64,000 bases of DNA. Source: Ottelia alismoides (lineage: Eukaryota > Streptophyta > Magnoliopsida > Alismatales > Hydrocharitaceae). Under the pieces are notes generated by a model. It was not told the origin of the DNA and did not search any database. It saw only the letters and a program-made list of their open reading frames with translations. The stretch's first letter is position 1. The number at the start of each line of letters is the position of its first letter. Shown piece after piece: positions 48,473 to 60,190 of the stretch. Both the position numbers and the translations under genes were made by a program. The stretch spans positions 186,001-250,000 of the forward strand of contig JAZKJV010000090.1 in the NCBI GenBank assembly GCA_037367405.1, in the 5' to 3' direction.

Positions 48473-50200
48473 ACAGAGTGGACAAGGGAGGAAGATGAAA
48501 AGCTACTGCATTTGGCACGGCTGATGCCAACTCAGTGGAGAACGATTGCACCAATTGTGGGTAGGACGCCATCTCAATGTCTGGAGCGCTATGAGAAGCT
48601 TCTTGATGCGGCTTGTGCTAAGGATGAGAATTATGAACCAAGTGATGACCCAAGAAAGTTAAGACCTGGAGAGATTGACCCCAATCCAGAGTCTAAGCCT
48701 GCCCGTCCTGATCCGGTTGATATGGATGAAGATGAGAAGGAAATGCTTTCAGAGGCACGCGCTAGGTTAGCGAATACAAGAGGCAAAAAGGCAAAGAGGA
48801 AGGCCAGAGAAAAGCAGCTTGAAGAAGCTAGAAGGCTAGCATCCTTACAAAAGAGGAGGGAGTTGAAGGCAGCTGGCATTGAGACTAGGTTGCGGAAGAG
48901 GAAAAGAAGAGGGATTGATTACAATGCTGAGATACCCTTTGAGAAAAGGCCCCCACCTGGTTTTTTTGATACAGCAGATGAGGAAAGACCTGTGGAGCAG
49001 CCCAAATTTCCTACTACTATTGAGGAACTTGAAGGGAAACGAAGAGCTGATGTTGAAGCTCAGCTAAGAAAGCAGGATGTTGCTAGAAATAAAATTGCTC
49101 AAAGGCAAGATGCACCATCTGCAATACTGCAGGCAAATAAGCTCAACGATCCCGAAGCGGTTAGGAAGAGGGCAAAATTGATGCTTCCGCCTCCTCAAAT
49201 TTCAGATCATGAATTGGAGGAGATTGCCAAAATGGGTTATGCAAGTGATCTCCTTTCTGGAAACGATGATCTTGCTGAAGGGAGTGGAGCCACTCGAGCA
49301 CTTCTTGCCAACTATTCTCAGACTCCTAGGCTTGGTATGACGTCATTGAGAACTCCCCAAAGGACTCCTGGTGGGAACGTAGATACTGTTATGATGGAAG
49401 CAGAGAACCTTGCTCGGCTTAGGGAGGCTCAGACACCTCTTCTTGGTGGGGATAATCCTGAACTGCACCCTTCTGATTTTTCAGGTGTGACACCAAGAAA
49501 AAAGGAGATCCGGACGCCAAATCCCATGGCCACTCCTTTAGTTTCTCCTGGTCCAATGGGTCTTACTCCTAGAATAGGAATGACTCCATCTAGAGATGGC
49601 TACTCTGTTGGCATGACTCCGAGGGGAACACCTATGAGAGATGAACTTCACATAAATGAAGATATGGACTTGCAAGACAATGCTAAACTTGAACTCCGTA
49701 GGCAGGCTGAGCTGAAGAGAAATCTTCGATCTGGTTTAAGTTCTCTTCCACAGCCTAGTAATGAATATCAGATTGTGATCCGGCCAACTCCTGAGGAACC
49801 TGAAGAACCAGAAGAGAAGATTGAAGAAGACATGTCTGACAGAATTGCTAGAGAAAATGCTGAGGAACAAGCGAGGCAAGAAGTCCTACTTAAGAAGAGG
49901 TCAAAAGTATTGCAGAGGGAGCTCCCGAGGCCTCCAGTTGCCTCATTGGACATCCTTAGAAATTTATTGATGAGAGTTGGTGAAGATAAAAGCTCTTTTG
50001 TTCCTCCTACACCAATGGAACAGGCCGACGAAATGATAAATAAAGAGCTTCTTTCTTTATTGGAGCATGATAATGCCAAATATCCTCTTGATGAAAAATC
50101 TGAGAAGGATAAGAAGAAGGGAGGCAGACGTGCAGCAAATGGTAAATCTGCCGTTTATATCCCTGAAATAGAGGACTTTGATCAGGATGAATTAAAAGAG
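48473..50200 (+). CDS. CDC5: CDC5, exon 2 (MYB repeat R3 and central region)
   Basis: One open exon of 576 codons, residues 60-635. Residues 60-103 form the second MYB repeat (TEWTREEDEKLL, W62 and W81, SQCLERYEKLL). Residues 119-155 are the highly conserved linker with PGEIDPNPESKPARPDPVD. A basic coiled segment follows (GKKAKRKAREKQLEEARRLA, about 163-182). Next is KRRGIDYNAEIPFEK, the Cef1-type core. A region rich in TP pairs (SQTPRLGMT, RTPQRTPGG, LTPRIGMTPSR) comes after; such sites in human CDC5L are phosphorylated and recognised by NIPP1. An acidic EEPEEPEEKIEEDMSDRIAR stretch follows. The exon ends in GAG before GTATGT (50201), phase 0. About 200 residues (C-terminal coiled coil binding PRL1/Prp19 partners) must lie beyond the window. 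Confidence 0.95.
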
Positions 50201-50530
50201 GTATGTTGATTTTCAGTTGTATTATATTTTTGTTTTGTGTCACTTCGTATTTTACATCATATTTTTCGACATCTGTGGCAAGTTTTGTTTTTAGGTGCTT
50301 GTTAGTAGTTCAGCATAGTTATTTTGCCTGTTATACAGTGCCTGTTTCCAGTGCATGCTATACCACGCTCAGGTTATACTTAGAGGCGCATTAACGGTTG
50401 CAGAAGATCACCTACTGCTGCCATGAACCACAAGTCACCCAGTGATGACACAATTCATCTTGAACATGCTTCTCCGAGCCCTCACACTCGGGTTCTCCGT
50501 TTGTCTTCACACGACGAGAAGCCGCCACCA

Positions 50531-51370
50531 TAGGGATGCAAACGGTACGGATACAGATATAAGGTATTACCATATCCTTATCCGTTTCAAAATATGGATA
50601 CGGATACGGATATCATACGAATATCAAAAATTGAATACCGTATCCTTAAATACGGATACGGATTCGGAATCGGATAATCATGATTCGGATACGGATATTT
50701 AAGAAACGGATACGGATTATCCTATAAATATTAAGTGTCTCCTCATACTCTTAATTAAAAATGATGTCTTTACGAACTTGTAATTGATGGACGACTAACC
50801 CTAAATTCAATAAACTTACAATGCTACATAATAAATAAGAAAATAAATTAAAATATTGAATGAAATAAATTGAAGAGCATATAATTAAATTCTATGATGA
50901 CATACCTCTGTCTTCCTTTGAAATATTTTTAAAATATAGGTAATACTGTAATATTGTAACCAACTAATAAGATAAAGGTGATATGGTATATTTCATGAAA
51001 CGACATTATGATAAATTATAAAAGTTTATTTACTTTTTTTGACATTTCATGATGAGATACAATTTCGTGTCAGAGCTACATTGAGGCTTGCAAAACATTT
51101 GTGAAGCTGAAATATTACTGAAAATATGGACAATACGATCCGTATCCGTGAAAAATATATATATATATATCCGTATCCGTATCCGGAAAAAATTTTATAA
51201 TGGTATCCGTATCCGAATCCGAATCCGCATCCGCAAAAACTTTAAAAGTAGTATCCGTATTCGTATCCGTATCCGTATCCGCTAAAGTCCTAAATGTATA
51301 TCCGTATCCGCTTAAAAGCGGATTCGGTAGCGGACGGATACAGATATATCCGTATCCGGTTGCATCCCTA
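50531..51370. mobile_element. Ds-like hAT element (TAGGGATGCAA ends), 840 bp
   Basis: The ends are TAGGGATGCAAACGG and, reversed, TAGGGATGCAACCGG. They match the Ac/Ds-type signature TAGGGATG. The flanks CGCCACCA (50523-50530) and CACCACCA (51371-51378) are an 8-bp target duplication with one change. Each end carries about 200 bp of tandem ATCCGT/ACGGAT words (50540-50730, 51135-51360), in opposite orientation, around an AT-rich core. There is no transposase. Confidence 0.88.
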
Positions 51371-51378
51371 CACCACCA

Positions 51379-52134
51379 CCCTCTTCAGCATTGCCACACT
51401 CAAACCTGGCTCGAAACCCTTCCGGCCTTCCTCCCCACGATGCCGTTCTCACTTCCGCCCTCAGCCCCTGACCTAGTAGCACCTCCCACTGGCCGCACAG
51501 CTTCACGCACAACACCGCCACAACTCAGAAGTCAGTCCCAGGAGCAGGGGAGAAAGAAGCTCCCGATGTTGCAAGAAATGAAGTCGACGAAAACCCAACA
51601 GAAGTCCTCAAGGTCCCTCCCGAAACTCACAGTTGAAATCCCAAGAGGCAGAAGGTAGCAAGTGCTCAATCGGGTCAAAACTAATGTCTGAACTGGAAAA
51701 GTCGAAGCCCATTGAATCATCAGGATCCGGCTTCATAACCGGGCTTGATATCGCACCCAAATTTGGCAAAGAGCGACTTGAGAAGTCCTCCAGACTTGGA
51801 TAAGCAATTGGGTTAAAAGGAATACCTGAGCCCGATGCCTCATTTGAAGATCCAAATAACATTGCATCAAGAAACGTCTTTGTGGTGCTATGGCTCCCAG
51901 CGAGGCTTTTGGACGTCACACTTTCGCTGCCCGTTGATTTCGTGACTGCCAGAATTCCCGTAGCGAGATCCAGCCTTCGAGATTCCCTGATGACAATCGG
52001 AAGCTTCATTGTAGTGCCACAATGTTCCTGGAGATCTTTGCTACCAGCTTGTTCCTCCATCACCACAATCCAAAGCGGCACGCACCTCCACTTTATCCTC
52101 AAATCCACATGCATGTGAGACAGAGGCCTGATTG
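51379..52134. other. Coding-like sequence of unknown identity
   Basis: The minus strand is open over most of this stretch (as part of 52549-51608). It reads MHVDLRIKWRCVPLWIVVME at about 52110 and ends PIEHLLPSASWDFNC near 51650. The MITE at 52144 interrupts it. I do not recognise a family. The neighbouring L1 pieces are on the + strand, so this is not obviously their ORF1. Confidence 0.35.
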
Positions 52135-52143
52135 CCTGCAAAC

Positions 52144-52375
52144 CATGGAAGGCCGTATCCAATCCCGATATATCGGTGATATATCGGCGATATATTAGTA
52201 TCGACAGGTCACCGATATGCCGTCGATATGTCCGATATCGGGTATCGGCACGCAAAATAGGCGAGCTGAATCCCGATGTCGGCGATATGGCGTCGATATA
52301 TCGCTTATATATCGACGATATATCGGTATCAACATGGTATCGATATCTATACCGATATCGATATGTCCTTCCATG
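52144..52375. mobile_element. MITE built of CGATATATCGG words, 232 bp
   Basis: The ends are CATGGAAGGCCGTATCC and, reversed, CATGGAAGGACATATCG. The flanks CCTGCAAAC (52135-52143) and CCTGCAAC (52376-52383) are an 8-bp repeat with one inserted base. The whole interior is made of CGATAT/ATATCG words. The open frames crossing it give artificial Tyr-Arg repeats and are not genes. Confidence 0.75.
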
Positions 52376-52383
52376 CCTGCAAC

Positions 52384-53489
52384 TGTACCACCACCTCCGA
52401 GTCCTCTTCCAGCTGCAGATCAGAGCAACACATTTCCATTGCCTCACGGATATGCTCCAAAGGCCTCCCGAAGCAATTCCACCTGACATCGCAAAGAAAC
52501 CCTTCTCACCTTCATCCTCCACACCTGACCACCACTCTCCGAACCACAATCCAAAAATCGTGGCCTTTCGCCATCAAGTATTACCCCGGCAATGACAGAC
52601 AACCCTCTAGTGTACCCGCAAGCACCTCCTTTCGCCCCACTAGCTGATAAACCCCTCACACATAGCAAACTCCTCGGCAACCATATCACATCAATAAGAG
52701 TGCTGCACTCCCTCACCACATCTAAGCTTTCATGAATCCTTTTCAACTCCTCCACATTCCCTTCCCCCACCATATCCTGTCCAAAGGCTGCTCCACCACC
52801 GCCTCCTTTGAGAGCTGATATAGAAGTGCACCCAACTCCGTATCGATCAAGAGCTCCTGTTGGGCCTTCTTTTCGACTGGGACCCTCTCACCAAGAAGTC
52901 CTGCCTGCTATGACCTGAACGACCGCACCAAAAGTGAAAATGTTCTCGTGTCGAGCAAACCTTGGACAGATGATCAACATGGCGACACTGGAAGAACCAT
53001 CGATCCTCTATGCCCCTGGCCTTCGAAGTTTGACTCTTCCACCTTGGAATGCTCTAAGGAGCAAAGGCCCTTCCCTTCATCTCGACATCCTCGAGTCTCG
53101 TCCCCTAACCCGACCGAGCGTTCCCGACGCCCCCTCTGATAAAGGTAGCACTCCGCTCACCACGATCACATTTTTCTCTTTGCCCTCACTGCTTCCACGT
53201 TCATCGCTTCTTCTCCACTCTGCTGTCCGGTTGTCCCTCTTCTGAACACTTGAAGGAGGGATGGTGCAGGAGGGGGCTTTCGAGGGCTATGAGGTTGGGG
53301 TGGAAGATTGGAAGAGGGGCTTGTTGTGGTGGATGGGACAGAGCTCGAAGGAGGGATGGTGTAGGGATGCCAACGTTGTCCATGTGGTGCAGAGGTTGCT
53401 AACGATTCATCCGTTTTCGCAGTTGGGAGCTAGGGTTAGAGGCTATTTGAGCTCGCGATCGCACAAAGAGTGTGGGTTCGGTGGCAGGG
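52384..53489 (+). other. C-rich coding-like sequence, unidentified
   Basis: The + strand shows Pro/Ser-rich broken frames (52570-53240), followed by a G-rich stretch (53260-53480). Its position before L1 endonuclease starts suggests a decayed L1 ORF1, but I see no zinc knuckle. Confidence 0.35.
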
Positions 53490-53870
53490 GTCTCCCCACA
53501 ACATCCTATTAAAGCTCCTAACATGGAATGTGTGTCGGCTGAGCCAATCGGAGAAGAGAATGGCGGTTGGTTCCCTACTTGCGACGTAGAAGATGGACGT
53601 GTATGTTTGCAAGAAATCTAGATTGACTCATGGGATTATGTGAGATGGAGTTCCACTTTAGGGCCTCATCTCACTGAATTCAAAGCAGTGTTGGCGAATG
53701 GTAGTTCCCCACGGTATCCCAATGAAGCTCCTAACATGGAATGTGCATGGTTGGGCCAACCGGAGAAGAGAATGGCGGTTGGTTCCTTGCTTGCGACGTG
53801 GAAGGTGGATGCGGTGTCTTTGCAAGAGACTAAGATTGACTCGTAAGATTCTGTGAGATGGAGTTCCACT
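53490..53870 (+). pseudogene. Two tandem copies of an L1 ORF2 start
   Basis: At about 53728 the + strand reads MKLLTWNV, then GQPEKRMAVGSLLATWKVDA and VSLQETKID. This is the L1 endonuclease start (compare MKILSWNVRGLGD...LLQETKL). A second, more decayed copy begins about 53516 (AAAGCTCCTAACATGGAATG). Both share the following GTGAGATGGAGTTCCACTTTAGG. The period is about 212 bp. The second copy is cut by the LTR element at 53876. Confidence 0.72.
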
Positions 53871-53875
53871 TTAGG

Positions 53876-54411
53876 TGATGCGGATTGAAAGTCGGCGTCG
53901 ACAAAATAATGATAATTTTTTTATGGTGGATATTTGGTAGAAGAACGAGATGGGTTGAGAAGAGAAATATGGAGGGTTGAGAAGAGAACTCTCGTCAGTA
54001 ACGAGGGGTTGAAGAAGAAGAACGCGAAGACCGCGGAGGGAGAAGAGAGAGAGAGAGGGATAATGAGATAAATCTCAAATTTTCATTAATACTTGACTGA
54101 ATAAAACAATGGGTTACCCTCTCTTTATATAGGAGAGATGGGTTTACAAAAATAGTAAACAAATCAAAATTGACAACTAACTTTATCCTAATTGGAGTCT
54201 AACAACTTTCAATTGACCCCTAATTACTCTAATTAGACTCCAATCCAATTAATTGACCAAAATTGCAATTAAAATCTACGAAATAAACGTTGAGATCACA
54301 TGCGATCTCAATTATTTAATTAGCCCATTACGACCGCTAAAAACGTAAATGAAATTATCTAATAATTAAATAAATAAATGTGGCCCTATAATTTGGGGTC
54401 ACGCTGCATCA
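53876..54411 (-). repeat. 3' LTR of element D
   Basis: Begins TGATGCAGC and ends ATCCGCATCA on the minus strand, with CTTTATATAGG inside as a TATA-like site. A purine-rich GGTGGAGAGT precedes it. Confidence 0.9.
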
Positions 54412-55938
54412 ACTCTCCACCGCTTTAAAAATTCGGCTCCTGACGAATTGCGTGAACTGTAGGCTTGGAGGATGATTCGGCGCATTCCGTCGTCTTCTGA
54501 AGAACTGATGTGGAGCGAACGGCGGAAACCTTGTGCGGGCGGGGAAAGGCGCGGCTGTCGTGGGTGAAGAACATATGCGGTGCGCACGGTGGCGTCGTCT
54601 TGATCGTTGTCTTCTTCCCATGATGCTCAAAAAATTGGTGTGGCATGAGCATATGGTCCTTGGAGAAGCCATAATTAAGCAATGGCACAAGGAGAGGAGA
54701 AGAGGAGATGTGGCTAAGGAATGAAGCCATGGGGTCCTTATATAGGAAAAACCCAAGGTTCTAGTCCTATTTGGATAAGGAGGGACCCTTGATTTCCCAA
54801 TTTCAGCCCTGTTCTTTAAAGATTTCGGCCGCCGGGGGTGTGGCCGCAATTTTCGCACCCCTTTGTTTTTCTCTCTTTCCATAATGTTCTGGACCTTTCT
54901 GTAAATAGAGGACTTGGGGGATTTAATTTTGCAATTTTTCCAATTCAATATCCATTCCCTCAATTCCAGGGATGTCGTTCCCCCAAATCTCGATAGGGCT
55001 TCCTTCTTCCTTAACAAAAGGCGGCAGCTGCGCGATGGCTGGATGCGGGAGGTGTTGCGGCGTCGGAGAGGCGCGGGGACATGGTCAAGGCCGCGCGCGG
55101 TGGTCGGCTCGTGGATAGCCGGCGGGGGCGCGAGAGGTGCCTGATGGCTCGGGGCGGCGCCGTTAGTAGTGAGCAGCCCGCGCGAGGGGCGGCGCGAGGG
55201 TTGGAATGATGACGCTGCAGGGTGAGCAGGGTTCTGCGGGGGCGTGCAGAGGGGTTGGTAATGGAGGAGTGCTGCCTCACACGGCGCAAGGGAGACAGGG
55301 AAAGGGGCGGGTGCGGTATTGAGAGGGGAAGAGAAGGGATGGAAGGGAAGGGCGCAGGGGAAGCCGGCGGGGAGGAGGAGGGTAAGCGGTGGCGGTAGGG
55401 GGGAATGGGTTAGGGTTACGGGGAGGGAAAGGGAGATATCGGGGAGAGAGGGAGGGGATGGTCGAGAGGAGGGTGCTGGACTGTGGTCGGAGGTGGAGCC
55501 GTGGGGGGGTATGGGGTTGTCGGAGGGGTTGTCGGGGTGGGGCTGACGGCCGCGCGGGTCGGGGAGGGCAGGAGAGGTACCTGGGAAGGCTGGGGTGGCG
55601 CCGGAATGGTTGGCGGGGGCAGCGGGGTCGATTCTGGCGACGGATTTGGTTCTGGAACGTGCTGGACAGCGGCCGATTCATTGATTTTTCCTTCTAAAAC
55701 GATCTGGACAGCAACGGATTCCTCGTGGACAGCGAGCTTTTCGTCGTGGCCGGCGAGATCTTCGTCGGTTAGAGCGTCCAACCATGGTGCACCTTGATGC
55801 ATGATATAAGTCGCTGATGGAACTTCTTTGAACGATACGGATCATGAGATGGGCGGCGGAGACCGAACTTCGAACACCAATAGTCGACAGGATCGTCGAA
55901 TCGTAGGAACGATTCGATATCCATGCTCTGATACCAAT

Positions 55939-56473
55939 TGATGCGGATTGAAAGTCGGCGTCGACAAAATAATGATAATTTTTTTATGGTGGATATTTGG
56001 TAGAAGAACGAGATGGGTTGAGAAGAGAAATATGGAGGGTTGAGAAGAGAACTCTCGTCGGTAACGAGGGGTTGAAGAAGAAGAACGCGAAGACCGCGGA
56101 GGGAGAAGAGAGAGAGAGAGGGATAATGAGATAAATCTCAAATTTTCATTAATACTTCACTGAATAAAACAATGGGTTACCCTCTCTTTATATAGGAGAG
56201 ACGGGTTTACAAAAATAGTAAACAAAATCAAAATTTGACAACTAACTTTATCCTAATTGGAGTCTAACAACTTTCAATTGACCCCTAATTACTCTAATTA
56301 GACTCCAATCCAATTAATTGACCAAAATTGCAATTAAATCTACGAAATAAACGTTGAGATCACATGCGATCTCAATTATTTATTAGCCCTTACGACCGCT
56401 AAAAACGTAAATGAAATTGACTAATAATTAATTAAATAAATGTGGCCCTATAATTTGGGGTCACGCTGCATCA
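55939..56473 (-). repeat. 5' LTR of element D
   Basis: Nearly identical to 53876-54411. The primer-binding site adjoins its inner end. Confidence 0.9.
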
Positions 56474-56478
56474 TTAGG

Positions 56479-57990
56479 TCCCCAGCTCCTCCATCGCGCA
56501 GGCGACACACATCTCCCATACTTGTTCCAGGCGGACCCCTCCAGATGGGTAACCCAACCCGATCGCAGGCCTCACGCAACCCCAACTCCTCCATGTTGCA
56601 GGTGGCGTGCTTGTCCCATACTTGGTCCAAGCATACCCCTCCAGATGGCGGTACCGATTCCTCTTCCCAGTTGGCGGCGATGTCGCATCAAGCAGCCTCC
56701 TTCTCATACCCTCATCTTCACGGCGTCACCTCCAGACAACATCCCCCTCTTGGTGGTGGCTTCCTCTGCAACTATGAGCAGAGCCCAAGGGGGAGCTTCG
56801 TGATGAGAAGGGTTCCTCGATAGGGAACCCTAAATAGGGCATCTCTTCCTAACATGCCAACTGGGCCGAAAAAAATGCAAAAAGGGGGCCAAGCAAAAAA
56901 AAAAGAGGGAAGAGGCCTATTTTTCAAGCCCAATTGGGCCCTCTGTGTTTCAAAAAAATATCTTTTGAAAAAAAAAAGGTGCACACAAAAAATCGTACGC
57001 GGGAAAAATGAGAGATGAGTTGGTTATTAAAAAAGGGAAAAATAGCCAAGGAGATAATTGCAAAAAAGAAAATGAAGAGCCATAAAAAATGAATGAACGA
57101 CTTATTTGAAAAAAAACTTTTTTTGAGAAAAAAAAGCTGAGAAAAATGTGACGACTTATTGGTTTTTTTGTCATCTCCATTTTATTGTCTTCTTCCAACT
57201 TGGTTGACATCATTGTTTTTCGACCAGTTTGTGAGAAAGGGGAGTATTGTGGAGAGTCACAGGTTGGGCTTCAGATTCTTCTGGCCAGCTAGATTGTCAG
57301 ACTCTACAGTTCAGTTTTCAAACTTTACTGCAGTTCAGTTTCAGACTCCACGGATTGGTTCGGAGTCCAAGTTCGAGGCACTCCATATTTGAGTGACCCA
57401 TTTTCTTTGAGTTCTTCAGAGAGAGACTCCTTTTCAGATGTGCACATGTTTGCCATCTTTTGTATGGTCCCCATCTTTTTATTTTGGTTAGACTTTTCAT
57501 GTGTTCCATAAAGACTCCAGAGTAGAGATCACATTCCCTATGCCATGTGAGCTAGGATTTTCATTTGGTTTCATAGGGACTTCAGAGAAGAGATCCCATT
57601 CGTTGAGCCAATATGGGAGAGACCCAATTCTCTGACGAGGAAACTTTTCAGACTCCATTATCCATGACTGTGGATTTCGACGAAGATTGTCTCCACAGCT
57701 TATTTAGTTCGACCCTTTCAAAGATTGAGCAATTATCCACATGATGTGGCGGACCAGAGTTCTCCAAGTAGAAATTCATTTTTCAGTTGTAGTGACTAGT
57801 AGACATAGTACAGAGCACATGCTATCAGACGAGGGAGATTCAGTTTGGCTCATACTCCAGCGTATTTGTTCCTCCTCACCTGCATGGCACGAGGAGCAGC
57901 ATCCTCGAAAACATCTGACAGTTATAGCGTTGTGTTGATATTGTCCGTAGTATCTTGTATTGTGAGTTTAAGATTTTTTTGTTTGTCCAA
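56479..57990 (+). mobile_element. Internal remnant of the palindrome-LTR family, copy F
   Basis: It begins with a GC-rich module containing a roughly 100-bp duplicated piece (TCCATCG(C)GCAGG...CCCCTCCAGATGG at 56492 and 56592). It continues with GGGTTCCTCGATAGGGAACC and A/T-rich tracts. Then comes the block shared with copies C and B: CAACTTGGT near 57190, GAGAAAGGGGAGTATTGTGG at 57233, and further to about 57990. LTRs are missing. It aligns with copy C reversed, and lacks that copy's 42065-42273 MITE. Confidence 0.65.
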
Positions 57991-58059
57991 GTTGAGAATT
58001 GCATGCTCCAGCTCCGGACAAGCATCAAGGTTCAATAATGGATAGACTCATGGTACAAC

Positions 58060-58500
58060 ATTTATATTTTTATGGTACAAGTTGACGACGAGCAAAATCT
58101 TGCCGTCGTCGATGATTTGTGCGCTGTTCAGATCGTTGTGGATGGAAAAAATGGCAACAACAATAACCTGCTCGCTGTCCAGACCGTGTCAGGAGAAAAC
58201 ACCGCCAATGATGATTTGCTCGCAGTCCAGGCCATTGGGGAAGAAAAAAGGGTCGACCTGCTTGTTGTCCAGGTATTTTCAGACTTGAAAACGACGCGGA
58301 AATTGATCTACGACCCATCCGCAGCCCGCTCGCAGACCCCCTCTAGCCCCACATTCAGCCCCTTCTGCCACCCCCGCAATCCCTGCGACGAATTTCCCTG
58401 CCCCAGCGTCACCTCCAGGCCCCTTCTCGCCACACACACACCCAAGACCCCCCTTCCCACTGCACCTTCTTTCCCAACCCCAGTCTCAGTCCCGGCAAAC
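58060..58500 (+). pseudogene. Fragment with LLAVQ-type repeats, related to element D interior
   Basis: An open frame from 58072 encodes a series of similar units (LCAVQIVVDGK, LLAVQTVSGEN, LLAVQAIGEEK, LLVVQVF), then a proline-rich tail. Element D's interior has the same style (KLAVHEESVAVQIVLEGK, ESAAVQ, then prolines). The role is unknown. It is cut on the right by the LTR at 58501. Confidence 0.5.
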
Positions 58501-60190
58501 TGATGCAGCATGATAACAATTTTAGTGAACATTTATTTTGTTTATTTTATTTATCATTTGTTTTGTTTATTTTATTTATTTATTTCCTATGTAAAAGGCT
58601 CATTATACAAGGCCTTATTATGTTTTCTTTTTTTTGTTTTCTTTCTTTTCCTAATTTTAGGAAGTTGTTGCTTATTTTGGGGGGAATTAACCTCTATAAA
58701 AGGCCCCCTGTATTAGGGTTGGGTTTAAGTTTGAATGAAATATTTTTTCCTCACTTATTCTTTTCCTCTCTCTCTCTCTCCCTCACGGGTCCCGCAGCCC
58801 CACTCTCCTCTCCATCCTGTGCGCCCTCTCCCCGATACCCTTCTTTCCCGCAACCCTAACTCCCCCGCCGCCGCCTCTCTTTCGCTCCCCCGCTCGGGCA
58901 GCCGCCTCTCCAGCCCCGCTGACCCGCCCCTTCCTCTCCTCTTCGCCGCCCTCCCGTTCCCCACTTCCCCACGCCATCGCCGCCTCCGTCCCTCCCTTTC
59001 CCCACCTACGCCTCCCACCCCCAAATCTCGTGCCCTGCCAGCACCGCACCCACCCTCCCCGTGCGCCGACCTCGCGACGTCGCCCCGCCTCGCCGCCACC
59101 CCGCCGCAAAGCCTTCCACGCCAACCTTCTTCCCCACACCGCCCCCTGTTCCCCTCTCTTCTCCCGCACCTCTCTTCCCGCAACCTCAACTCGTCACCGC
59201 CGCCTCCTGCCAGTCCCTTACCCTCCATCGCCGCGCCTTTCCACCTCGAAAAACTCTTCCCCTCCCTCGACATAGCCGCTGAGCCGCCGCTACTGTGCAC
59301 AACTACTTGCAGCCGCAATCACATTTCCACGGTCGACGATCATATTTGAAGCACGCCGAACAATCCCTTGCCGGTTGTGGTATGAGCGTTTTTCTCCACA
59401 TATTATTCCACCATATAAACTTAGTATTGTGGCATGTGATATTGCTATTCGGTTTGGTGATTTATTGAGATTCTAAACTGCATCATCGTTATTTATTTCC
59501 ATTAATCATTAACTAATCGATTTGCCCTAAATTGTGAAAGAAACTGGTGCCAGAACTCGAGTCATTGCTCTCATTTGTTGCTGATTTTTGCGCATCGCAT
59601 ATCACCTTATTTGTGTTCGTCATTTAGTCCTTAGTTTTCAATTGTTAGGAACACCATTTAGTTCATTACTCATTTAGGTTGCATCAATTTGGAATCAGAG
59701 CATAACGATTCTGCATTTCGTCTGCATCCCATTTATTCATTGCATAAAAAAACACACAAAACAAAAACACCAAAAAAAAGAGAACAAAAAAAATCCCAAA
59801 ACAAAAGAAAGTAGAAACCCTAGGATTCCCATGGTCGAAAATCGTCTACTTCTAAAACCAGCTACACCTCACACCCCTGAGCTATCGTTAGAATCCCTAG
59901 CTGCTCAAATGCAATACATGCAACGACTATACGAACAAGTATGCGGACAAGTTGCCACCCTCAATTGTCAAATGCTAGAGAAACATCATAGCAATGAGAC
60001 GCCAAACAAAAACCGACATACTCACCGGAGACCACATTCCCGGAGTAACACTTCCCACGACTCTAGCTCATCTACCTCTGATGGACTTGTTTGCAATTAT
60101 CAATCACAAGAAAGCGAAGAATGACCAAGAGATGACACCCCTTTCACTCCCAAGATCAAGATCCCCACACCTCTGGATACACTTCACAAC
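58501..60190 (+). mobile_element. LTR retrotransposon A: 5' LTR, primer site and gag start
   Basis: The LTR 58501-59686 (1186 bp, TGATGCAGC...GGTTGCATCA) has a long CT/C-rich tract. It is followed by the primer-binding site TGGAATCAGAGC (59690-59701). The gag start lies at 59831. Element B interrupts it at 60191. The continuation and 3' LTR are not in the window. It belongs to the same broad group as the gypsy element at 7829-16429. Confidence 0.85.
59831..60190 (+). pseudogene. Gag N-terminus of element A, interrupted
   Basis: It begins MVENRLLLKPATPHTPELSL, then ESLAAQMQYMQ, then a His/Arg/Ser-rich part. A stop occurs near 60122. It matches the inverted copy (60785 down) over ELSLESLAA.MQ, VCGQ(V/I)ATLN and SRN(S/T)S.DSSSSTSDG. 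It then breaks at element B. Confidence 0.8.

Larger units (their letters stand above)
53876..56473 (-). mobile_element. Young non-autonomous LTR retrotransposon, element D
   Basis: The LTRs 53876-54411 and 55939-56473 (about 536 bp) differ at roughly a dozen positions by eye. They read TGATGCAGCGTGACC...CCGCATCA on the minus strand. A primer-binding site for initiator tRNA-Met (GCTCTGATACCA reversed) is at 55925-55936. A perfect 5-bp target repeat, TTAGG, flanks the element (53871-53875, 56474-56478). The 1.5-kb interior has no pol. Its longest frame (55802-55416, minus) is a short acidic part with LAVHEESVAVQIV, followed by a proline-rich tail. Confidence 0.93.

Noticed and set aside
51088..51285. 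Open frames with RIRIRIRI repeats
   Set aside because: Produced by ATCCGT arrays in the ends of the hAT element 50531-51370.
51608..52549. 313-residue minus-strand open frame with RYRYRYRYH-like repeats
   Set aside because: The Tyr-Arg repeats come from reading through the CGATAT-word MITE at 52144-52375. It is not one gene, although the part below 52130 stays unexplained.
54914..55802. Arg/Pro- and Gly-rich frames on both strands within element D
   Set aside because: GC-rich low-complexity interior. Only the minus-strand frame with the LAVHEES/AVQ units was kept, as a description and not as a gene.
58735..59349. Long Pro/Ser/Arg-rich open frames on both strands
   Set aside because: They lie in the CT/C-rich tract inside the LTR at 58501-59686. 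The same tract occurs in other LTRs here (8140-8520, 15610-15970). Composition bias keeps frames open.
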